Source of the DNA: Deinococcus actinosclerus
GTDB taxonomy: Bacteria > Deinococcota > Deinococci > Deinococcales > Deinococcaceae
Reading direction: 5' to 3'
DNA length: 64,000 bases
NCBI RefSeq assembly: GCF_001507665.1
Contig: NZ_CP013910.1
Span: 1,611,501 to 1,675,500 of the forward strand
Shown here: positions 56,803-64,000 of the stretch, one piece after another
How positions within the stretch are numbered: position 1 is the stretch's first letter
How the letters are laid out: each line of letters starts with the position of its first letter
Notes under the pieces: generated by a model
The model's input: only the letters and a program-made list of their open reading frames with translations
Databases searched by the model: none
What the model was told of the DNA's origin: nothing
Program-made: the position numbers and the translations under genes

Positions 56803-57542
56803 GTGAACTACGACGAGTTTGCCGACCTGTACGACCACCAGTACGACGTGTACCGCGACGACCTGCACCACTACGCCCGCGTGGGCGAACAGGCGCGCGG
56901 GCCCGTACTGGAGATCGGCTCCGGCACCGGCCGCGTCACCACGTTCCTCGCGCGGCGCGGCGTGGACATCACCGGTCTGGAACCCAGCGCGCGCATGATC
57001 GAACGCGCCCAGGAACGCGCCCAGCGCGACGGCCTGACCGTGAAGTACGTGCAGGGCGACGCCCGCACCTTCACGCTCGACGAGCGCTTCGACACGGTCA
57101 TCGCGCCGTTCAACGCCCTGATGCACCTCTACACCCCCAACGAGCAGCTCCAGGCGGTGCAGAACATCCACGCGCACCTGCAACCGGGCGGGCACTTCAC
57201 CTTCGACCTGTTCGTTCCCCGCTTCGGCAAACCCCACACCCTGCGGCACGAGGGCGAGACCTTCCACGCGCCCGACGGCAGCCGCACCGACGTCTTCCTT
57301 GTGCAGCGGCATGACAAGCCCCGCCAGCACATCACCACCGAGTACCACGTGGACACCACCGCGCCCGACGGCACCCTGAAACGCCGCCACTACACCCTCA
57401 CCCAGCGGTACTACACCCGCTACGAGGTCGAGTGGCTGCTGCGCTTCGCGGGCTTCGAGAGCCCCGCGTGACCGGCTCGTTCCAGGGCGGCCCGCTCGAC
57501 GCGCACAGCGAGGTCATGGTCTTCAGCACCCGCGCCGTGTAA
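56803..57542 (+). pseudogene. Class I SAM-dependent methyltransferase, frameshifted at the 3' end
   Basis: 246 residues when repaired. SAM motif I VLEIGSGTGRVTTFLA, acidic loop LEPSARMIE, YVQGDARTF, and VIAPFNALMHL. The given frame stops at 57471 after FAGFESPA; one extra C in CCCC 57462-57465 continues it as RVTGSFQGGPLDAHSEVMVF to TAA 57540-57542, the normal family end. TACCCT at 56790-56795 is 7 nt before GTG 56803. Substrate unknown. Confidence 0.82.
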
Positions 57543-57579
57543 TCCAGGATGAAAGTGATTCCTCGTCATTCAGGGTCGC

Positions 57580-57650
57580 CCGTTGGTCCCCTCACCCTTC
57601 CGTCGCTTCGCTCCTCCCTCCCTCTCCCTCAGGGGGAGAGGGGACAACGG
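57580..57650. repeat. Nested palindromic element
   Basis: Outer arms CCGTTGGTCCCCTC (57580-57593) and GAGGGGACAACGG (57638-57650) pair with one bulge. Inside, CCCTCTCCC-TCAG-GGGGAGAGGG forms a competing 9-bp hairpin. The CCCCTCACCC/CCTCTCCC style resembles small interspersed palindromes of GC-rich bacteria; no second copy was found here. Confidence 0.45.
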
Positions 57651-57704
57651 AACGAGATCACGTTTCAAGTAAGTCAGTTTAATCCCGTGTGACCGGTGGG
57701 TGAA

Positions 57705-57747
57705 CGCCGACCGGGAGAACCCTGTCTGGGCTCTCCCGGTGTCGGCG
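57705..57747. terminator. Long bulged hairpin in the aceA-methyltransferase gap
   Basis: CGCCGACCGGGAGAACCC and GGGCTCTCCCGGTGTCGGCG pair with a 2-nt bulge and one mismatch over a 5-nt loop. It could terminate aceA or the methyltransferase, or be part of an RNA. Confidence 0.5.
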
Positions 57748-57906
57748 GTCATGGCACAGTCCCTCTGCGGGACTGAAGTGGAGGGTCAATCTGGATTCAT
57801 CCGATTCCCGACCGTCCGGGAGAGCGCCGGACGCTCGTCCATCTCCTGAAGTCCGGCTGTTGTTGCTCCCTCCAGTCGGGTTCGTCTGCGACTCACCGCA
57901 AGGGGG

Positions 57907-59222
<1,316 letters not shown>

Positions 59223-59364
59223 GGTGGGGCCTCCGTGGGGTGTGAGGGGCGATCCGCCGCGCCCGGTCTGAGCGTGGAAGGTCTGGGGATTCGGTGGGAT
59301 GTGCCCGGTGTGGGCGGTGCCTTGCGGTGAGGGCATTGTGCCGGGCCGCCCGCCACGAAAGTAC

Positions 59365-59411
59365 TGGTGTACCCATGACAGGTGGAAGTACACCACCAGT
59401 TCAGGTACACC
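59365..59411 (-). promoter_or_regulatory. Cluster of GTACACC half-sites upstream of aceA
   Basis: TGGTGTAC (59365-59372) and GTACACCA (59388-59395) form a perfect 8-bp inverted repeat with a 15-bp spacer; a third GTACACC at 59405-59411 repeats at 17-bp spacing from the second. They lie about 145-190 bp before the aceA ATG, and TACTTT (59358-59363, minus strand) next to them could be a -10 box. Confidence 0.45.
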
Positions 59412-59477
59412 GCCCGGTTCCTGCCACGAGACAAGAGGCGCCCGGCCTGCACCGGACGCCCCCTCAGGTCAGGCTGC

Positions 59478-60089
59478 TCAGCCGTTCAGCCACTCGGCCA
59501 GCGTCGCCTCGAACGCCGCGTGGTGGTCGTGGTGGTACAGGATGCCGTGGAAGCCGGCGTCGTTCGCCGCGTCGATGTTCTCCTGCACGTCGTCCACGAA
59601 CGCCACCTGCGCCGCCGGGACGCCCATGGCGGCCTCCAGCGCCGCGAACGACTCCGGGGACGGCTTCTTGTGCCCCAGTTCGTTGCTGAACACCGGCTGG
59701 TGGAACCGCGCGAACCGCGGGTCGCGGCGCAGGTGGTCGCTCACGACCGGGTAGTTGTTGCTCAGCAGGCCCACCCGCACCCCGGCGGGCAGCGCGGCCA
59801 GCGTGGCGTACATGGGCGCGTTGTCGTGAATGCTGCCCAGGTACAGCGGCTCGAAATCGGTGTACGGCATGGGAATCCCCGCCTCCTCCTGCAGGACCGT
59901 CCAGAACTGCGGGAGGGTCCAGGCCCCCACCTCCAGCTGGCGGACGTGCCGGAAGTAGGAGTCCCGCACGCGTTCCACCGGGACGCCGCTGCGGTCCGCC
60001 ACGTTCTGGGTGCTGCGGCCATCGAAGGTTCCCACCGTGAACACGCCGCCCCAGTCGAAGGCCACGTGCCGTTTCTGCTCGCTCGTCAT
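59478..60089 (-). CDS. HAD-IA-family hydrolase
   Basis: About 203 residues. Motif I is AFDWGGVFTVG, a D-x-G-G-V form in which the second Asp of DxD is Gly, as in some YihX-like members; motif II LLSNNYPVV, Lys in LGHKKPSPE and motif IV FVDDVQENIDAA are normal. The missing general acid makes catalysis less certain. ATG 60089 is chosen by similarity of the N-terminus; ATG 60101 is possible. No -10 box or strong ribosome site decides. Confidence 0.82.
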   Translation of the reverse strand: MTSEQKRHVAFDWGGVFTVGTFDGRSTQNVADRSGVPVERVRDSYFRHVRQLEVGAWTLPQFWTVLQEEAGIPMPYTDFEPLYLGSIHDNAPMYATLAALPAGVRVGLLSNNYPVVSDHLRRDPRFARFHQPVFSNELGHKKPSPESFAALEAAMGVPAAQVAFVDDVQENIDAANDAGFHGILYHHDHHAAFEATLAEWLNG

Positions 60090-60163
60090 CCGCCCGATCA
60101 TGCCGCAGGGTCGCGGGGACTGCGGCGCCATTGTGCAGACCGGGGCCGGGGGGCCGGGCGGGG

Positions 60164-60829
60164 TTACTCGGGCAGCAGCAGCCCCCGGCGGTCCCACGCG
60201 GCCACGTTCAGGGCGTGCATGGCCTGCCAGGGCCGCGTCCAGTCGGCGTCCGCCTGCAGCTTCTGCCCCCGCCCGTGCCGCAGGACGTGCGCGCGGTGCG
60301 CGGCCAGCAGGTCCGGCACCGGGCAGTCCGGGTGCAGGTGCATGTCGATCTCCTCGCTCAGGGCGGGTGCGTAGGGCTGGCGGGCGCTGCTGGTCAGCAC
60401 GCACGCGAACCCGCTAGCGCGGTCACGCAGCCACGTGAGCACCTGCACGAACGGCCAGCCGGTGTCGGCCGTTTCCGGCGTCTCGCTCCAGCGCAGTCCG
60501 GCGGTGCTGTCGGGCTCCAGCCGGTAGGCGCGCAGGTGGCGCACCTCGGAGACGCCGGGCAGGTAGTAGGTGCCCAGCGGCGCGGCGCCCGCCGCGAGCA
60601 GGTCGGCGTGCAGAGACGTGATGGCGCGCGACTGCTCCGGCGTGGCGCCCCAGGCCCGGTCCTCCAGCGGCTGCGGCGCGAGCGTCTCGGACACGAGCGG
60701 GCCCGGCAGGGCGCGGCGGTCGAGGCGGGCCAGACTCAGCTCCGGCAGCAGGCTGACGGCGCGCTCGGGGCCGACCAGCCGCTGAAGCTCGTCATCCGTG
60801 AGTGCAGCCAGGTTGAGGCGACGGGACAC
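60164..60829 (-). CDS. Hypothetical protein
   Basis: 221 residues, soluble, with no signal peptide. Distinct features are a Trp/Leu-rich middle (FVQVLTWLRDRASGFACVLTSS) and a His-rich part (IDMHLHPDCPVPDLLAAHRAH). I do not recognise the family. GTG 60829 is preferred to ATG 60838 or 60841 because TATGAT (60837-60842, minus strand) is exactly 7 nt upstream of it and overlaps the others. Divergent from the nrnA-like gene. Confidence 0.6.
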   Translation of the reverse strand: MSRRLNLAALTDDELQRLVGPERAVSLLPELSLARLDRRALPGPLVSETLAPQPLEDRAWGATPEQSRAITSLHADLLAAGAAPLGTYYLPGVSEVRHLRAYRLEPDSTAGLRWSETPETADTGWPFVQVLTWLRDRASGFACVLTSSARQPYAPALSEEIDMHLHPDCPVPDLLAAHRAHVLRHGRGQKLQADADWTRPWQAMHALNVAAWDRRGLLLPE

Positions 60830-60927
60830 GCCCCCCATCATAACGTGCCCGACTTACATTTTCAGCACACGCGGCGCGTGTGACGCCGCCGGGAAAGGCC
60901 ACCGGATCAGCCCCTATAGTGCAGAGC

Positions 60928-61926
60928 ATGACCGATGCGTCCTCTCAGACCAACGACCTCCAGGCGGTCGCCCAGGCCCTCCTGACCCACACCGGCCCCA
61001 TCGTGGTGCTGTCCCACGAGAACCCGGACGGCGACGCGCTGGGCAGCGTCCTGGGGCTCACCCGGGCGCTGCGGCAGCTGGGCCGCGAGGTGATCGCCCC
61101 GGTGCACGTCCCGCGCTTCCTGGCCTTCGTGCCCCGGCCCGGCGAGCTGAGCGACCGCCTGAGCAGCTGGCCCGAGGGGGCCATGGCCGCCGTGCTGGAC
61201 GTGGACAACAACGACCACGTGCGGGTGGCGGGCGCCGACCTGAGCACCTTCCGGGGGCCAGTCGTGAACGTGGATCACCACGGCACGAACGCCCGGCGCG
61301 CCGACGCCCTGGCCGTGGACCCGGGCCAGCCGGCCGCCGCCGTGATGGTGGCCGAGCTGATCGACCTGCTGGGCGCCCGCTGGACCGAGGAGATCGCCAC
61401 GCCGCTGATGCTGGGCCTGATCACCGACACCGGTTCGTTCCGGTTCGATTCGGTCACCCCGCAGGCGTTCCGCGCCGCCGCGCGGCTGCGCGAGGCCGGC
61501 GCGCGCCTGGGCTGGATCAGCGATCAGCTCGGCCAGAATCCGGTGACGTACTACACGCTGCTGCGCGAGGTGCTGGGCACGCTGGAATTCCTGCACGGGG
61601 GCCGCGTGGTGCTCGCCCGCGTGGACGAGGCGATGCTGGCGCGCGCCGGGGCCGCCTGGGAGGACGTGGAGAACTACGTGGGCATGCTGCGCAACGCCGA
61701 GGGCTCGCAGCTGGCCGTGATGGTCAAGGACTTCGGCGACCGGGTGAAGCTCTCACTGCGGTCCCGCGCCGGCCTGAGCGCCCAGAACATCGCCGTGGCC
61801 CTGGGCGGCGGCGGCCACGTCCCGGCCGCCGGGGCCAGCCTGAACCAGCCCTGGCCGGAGGTGGCCGCGCAGCTGGACGCCGCAATCACGGCGGAACTCG
61901 CGCGGGTCGACGCCCTGGGCGCGTAG
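60928..61926 (+). CDS. DHH-family phosphoesterase, NrnA-like
   Basis: 332 residues. DHH domain with SHENPDGDALGS, LDVDNND and VDHHGTN, all manganese ligands present; C-terminal DHHA1 domain ending in the GGGGHVPAAG motif. NrnA proteins degrade nanoRNAs and dephosphorylate pAp. TATAGT at 60915-60920 is 7 nt before ATG 60928, a clear leaderless start. A 10-bp perfect hairpin follows. Confidence 0.9.
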   Translation: MTDASSQTNDLQAVAQALLTHTGPIVVLSHENPDGDALGSVLGLTRALRQLGREVIAPVHVPRFLAFVPRPGELSDRLSSWPEGAMAAVLDVDNNDHVRVAGADLSTFRGPVVNVDHHGTNARRADALAVDPGQPAAAVMVAELIDLLGARWTEEIATPLMLGLITDTGSFRFDSVTPQAFRAAARLREAGARLGWISDQLGQNPVTYYTLLREVLGTLEFLHGGRVVLARVDEAMLARAGAAWEDVENYVGMLRNAEGSQLAVMVKDFGDRVKLSLRSRAGLSAQNIAVALGGGGHVPAAGASLNQPWPEVAAQLDAAITAELARVDALGA

Positions 61927-61943
61927 GCCGGGTGGGCGAAACA

Positions 61944-61975
61944 GCCCTGAGGGCCAGGCGTGTCTCCCTCAGGGC
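61944..61975. terminator. 10-bp perfect hairpin between convergent genes
   Basis: GCCCTGAGGG (61944-61953) and CCCTCAGGGC (61966-61975) flank a 12-nt loop between the nrnA-like and beta-lactamase-like genes. Confidence 0.65.
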
Positions 61976-61999
61976 GGCGCGCTGGCGTCCCCCCGGCCG

Positions 62000-63181
62000 T
62001 CAGCGCGCCGGGGCACCCAGCGCCGTCGTCCGGGCGGGCGCGTCCAGCACGACCTTCAACGCCGCGTTGATCCACGCGAACGCGCGGCGGGTGTTCGGCA
62101 TGGTGTAGCTCTGATCCGCGCCGCGCTGCATGAACACGTATACCAGGTGGCGGCCGTCCGTGGTCTCCACGTACCCGCTGTAGGTCAGCAGCTGCCAGCC
62201 GTTCCCGCCCTTGGCGCCCACGTAGCGCACGCGGCCCTGGTGGGTGATCGTCAGCGCGGACTTCCCGAAGCCGGTGGCCATGACCTCCCGCTGCCAGCGG
62301 CGCGACGCCTCGGACAGGTCGGGCCGCAGGAATTCCTGCGCGACGAGCGTCCCGAACTCGTACGGCGTGCTCAGGTTGTACACCTGCGCGTCCAGCGCGT
62401 CGTCCCGGCGGTGGTCGAAATAGTCGTTCAGCTTCCGCTGCACGTAGTCCGCCCGGTATTTCTGCGCGTCCCGGTCGATCAGCGCCGCGATCCGGCGCTG
62501 CTCCTCGCCGCGCGCGCCGGTCCAGCGGCCACTGCCGTTGAAGGTGGCCGACAGGCCCGACTGCGCGACCCACCACGCCTTGGTGGGCAGGATCAGGCGG
62601 GTGCGGCACAGTCCGAGGCGGTCCGCCACGTCCTGCACGGCCCCCAGGCCGGCGCGGCGGTGCAGGATGTCGGTGGCGGTGTTGTCGCTGTTGTGGATCA
62701 TGCGCTCGCTCAGGGCCCGCACGTCCGACCCGTCGAAGGGGTAGCTGCCCAGCGACTGGTTCTGCCGGGTCACGGTGAACCGCTCGCCGGGCTGCATGCG
62801 CCCGGCATCCACCTCGCGCAGCAGCGCCCACAGCACCGCCTGCTTGTACGTGCTCGCCAGCGGAAACACGCTGTCCGGGTTGGTCGCCACGGCCCGCACC
62901 GGGCGCAGCGTCACCGGATCGATCTCCGCCACCCACAGGCCCAGCTGCCCGCTCAGGTGATGGGGCGGGGGTGGGGCCTTGGGCACGACCGGCGCAGGCA
63001 GCAGGCAGCCCCGGTCATCACGCAACGCATCGGGCGCGGGCTGCGCCGGGCCCGGGAGCGCCTGGCCGGGCGCCGCCTGGCGTTGCAGCGTCACGTGTCC
63101 CTCGCGCTGCGGGGCGGGCTGGGCGCAGCCCAGCAGCAGAGCGGGCAGCCACCACGTAGCCCGGAGGGGAAAGCGCCTCAC
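62000..63181 (-). CDS. Serine hydrolase lipoprotein, class A beta-lactamase-like
   Basis: 393 residues. Lipobox LLLGC near residue 19, then a ~50-residue Pro/Gln-rich linker. The penicillin-binding fold has Ser-x-x-Lys in LASTYKQAV, Ser-Asp-Asn in HNSDNTATD and Lys-Gly-Gly in VGAKGGNGW where KTG is usual. The Glu166 loop of true beta-lactamases is not evident, so it may be a D,D-peptidase-like or non-lactamase hydrolase. GTG 63181 begins 1 bp after the degV stop, so the two are cotranscribed. Confidence 0.82.
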   Translation of the reverse strand: MRRFPLRATWWLPALLLGCAQPAPQREGHVTLQRQAAPGQALPGPAQPAPDALRDDRGCLLPAPVVPKAPPPPHHLSGQLGLWVAEIDPVTLRPVRAVATNPDSVFPLASTYKQAVLWALLREVDAGRMQPGERFTVTRQNQSLGSYPFDGSDVRALSERMIHNSDNTATDILHRRAGLGAVQDVADRLGLCRTRLILPTKAWWVAQSGLSATFNGSGRWTGARGEEQRRIAALIDRDAQKYRADYVQRKLNDYFDHRRDDALDAQVYNLSTPYEFGTLVAQEFLRPDLSEASRRWQREVMATGFGKSALTITHQGRVRYVGAKGGNGWQLLTYSGYVETTDGRHLVYVFMQRGADQSYTMPNTRRAFAWINAALKVVLDAPARTTALGAPAR

Positions 63182-63182
63182 G

Positions 63183-64000
63183 TCAGACCGTGACGGGCTC
63201 CAGGGTCACGCCCACCGTGCCGGGCCCCGCGTGGGTCGCCACGACCGCGCCGATCTGGTGGTCTCCCATGTCCTCGAAGTTCAGGCCTGCCAGTCCGGCG
63301 CGGACCTCCTGAACGTACTCCTCGCCGCCCGGGGTGCACATGACCGCCACGCGGGCACTGCCGTGCTGCGCCACGTACTTGCGGACGTGCTCCACGATGT
63401 CGGCCATGGCCTTCTTGTGGCCGCGCACGCGCCCGCCGGACTCCACGCGCCCGTCCTTGACGATCAGGATCGGTTTGATGTTCAGCAGGCTGCCCAGCAG
63501 CGCCTGCGCGCCCCCGATGCGCCCGTTGATGCGCAGGAAGTCCAGGGTGTCCACCGTGAAGCGGATGTCGGCCTTCGCCCCGGCCGCCTCAAGCTGCCGC
63601 ACGATCTCGTTCATGCTCAGGCCCTGGTGCGCCAGTTCCGCGGCACGCAGCACGCGCAGACCCAGGCCCATGCTCACCGAGCGGCTGTCCACGACCGTGA
63701 CCTTCCCACCGAATTCCTGCGCGGCCAGCCGCGCGCTGCCCACCGTGCCGGACATCTGCCCGCTGATGTGGATGCTCAGCACCTCGTCCGCCGATTGCAG
63801 GGCCTGGGTGTACGCCGCGGCGAACTCGGCCGGGCTGGGCTGCGAGGTGCTGGGGGTCTTCTTCCCGGCCTTCAGGCCCGCGAAGATGTCCTGCGGGGTG
63901 ATCTCCAGGCCGTCCTTGTGCATCTTCCCGTCGAACAGCACGTACAGCGGCACGCGGGTCACGCCGATCTGCGCGAGCAGTTCCGGCGTCAGGTCACTCG
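63183..64000 (-). CDS. DegV-family fatty-acid-binding protein (5' end outside window)
   Basis: At least 272 residues. The frame is open to the right edge and reads [20 protein letters not shown], the normal DegV N-terminal segment, so GTG 63962 is an internal codon and the true start is beyond 64000. Later motifs [18 protein letters not shown] and [11 protein letters not shown] match the fatty-acid pocket of FakB proteins, which present fatty acids to FakA kinase. fakA is not in view. Confidence 0.9.
   Translation of the reverse strand, partial: SDLTPELLAQIGVTRVPLYVLFDGKMHKDGLEITPQDIFAGLKAGKKTPSTSQPSPAEFAAAYTQALQSADEVLSIHISGQMSGTVGSARLAAQEFGGKVTVVDSRSVSMGLGLRVLRAAELAHQGLSMNEIVRQLEAAGAKADIRFTVDTLDFLRINGRIGGAQALLGSLLNIKPILIVKDGRVESGGRVRGHKKAMADIVEHVRKYVAQHGSARVAVMCTPGGEEYVQEVRAGLAGLNFEDMGDHQIGAVVATHAGPGTVGVTLEPVTV

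Larger units (their letters stand above)
57543..57906. other. Intergenic region with two hairpin elements
   Basis: 364 bp without a credible gene. It holds the palindromic element at 57580-57650, an AT-richer part (57655-57690) and a long hairpin at 57705-57747. The 60-codon minus-strand frame at 57570-57752 lies across the hairpins and looks spurious. Confidence 0.6.

Noticed and set aside
57655..57690. Possible decayed fourth copy of the GTGA-N6-TCAC element
   Set aside because: Only scattered matches (AGTAAGT, TTAATCC, CGTG) remain and the half-site spacing is not kept.
57570..57752. 60-codon minus-strand frame
   Set aside because: It runs across two hairpins in the intergenic region and has no start signal.

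Overview
The window is high-GC chromosomal DNA from a member of Deinococcus. Supporting traits are the roughly 70 percent GC coding sequence, frequent GTG and TTG starts, a bacterial-type AspRS next to HisRS, and many genes whose start codon sits 6-9 nt behind a TANNNT -10 box, the leaderless-mRNA arrangement known from Deinococcus. Genus is inferred from these traits; no rRNA or tRNA gene was seen to fix it. No CRISPR array, insertion sequence or prophage was seen.

Layout. 0-4.2 kb: aspS (cut by the left edge) and hisS, a TIG-type lipoprotein and a lipid kinase. 4.3-12 kb: XerC/D-like recombinase, Lnt, calcineurin-type phosphatase, class V aminotransferase, HAD phosphatase plus M19 dipeptidase, and an orphan sugar-binding protein behind a LacI-type operator. 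12.3-15.4 kb: an overlapping operon for muropeptide salvage (NlpC/P60 peptidase, dipeptide epimerase, Gfo/Idh oxidoreductase). 15.5-20.3 kb: histidine phosphatase, a YwnA-like Rrf2 regulator with a QorB-like reductase and a duplicated operator, a secreted protein, sucCD. 20.5-28 kb: M24 peptidase with RlpA, YbjN, PepF, an MFS exporter, trpBA. 28.1-30.4 kb: an overlapping operon of ParA-like ATPase, ribbon-helix-helix protein, HEAGH membrane protein and GluQ. 30.4-36.3 kb: PIG-L deacetylase, S1 protein, MinC, amidase, prephenate dehydratase, short-chain dehydrogenase. 36.3-49.9 kb: acyl-CoA ligase, PhzF, Cof-type HAD, DUF1622, TauE, TyrA, acyltransferase, hydrolase, Ser/Thr kinase, HolA, carboxylesterase, a degenerate deacetylase and a K+ channel. 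50-57.5 kb: acyl-CoA dehydrogenase, MreB, FabZ, then an envelope operon (LptF, diacylglycerol glycosyltransferase, polysaccharide deacetylase) and a methyltransferase. 57.6-64 kb: aceA, HAD, an unknown protein, an NrnA-type phosphoesterase, a beta-lactamase-like lipoprotein and DegV (cut by the right edge).

Notable signals: (i) eleven genes between 36.3 and 59.2 kb are broken at twelve places, each repaired by adding one G or C to a short G/C run, and none are seen outside that interval, which points to a sequencing or assembly problem; (ii) three copies of an element GTGA-N6-TCACG-N12-CGTGA in intergenic DNA at 15.4, 22.7 and 37.7 kb; (iii) the first ~400 bp of hisS differ in GC and codon use from the rest of the gene; (iv) two leaderless mini-ORFs end on the start codons of an MFS transporter and LptF; (v) a ParF/ParG-like pair lies in a chromosomal operon with gluQ; (vi) very long perfect hairpins without T-tracts separate convergent genes.
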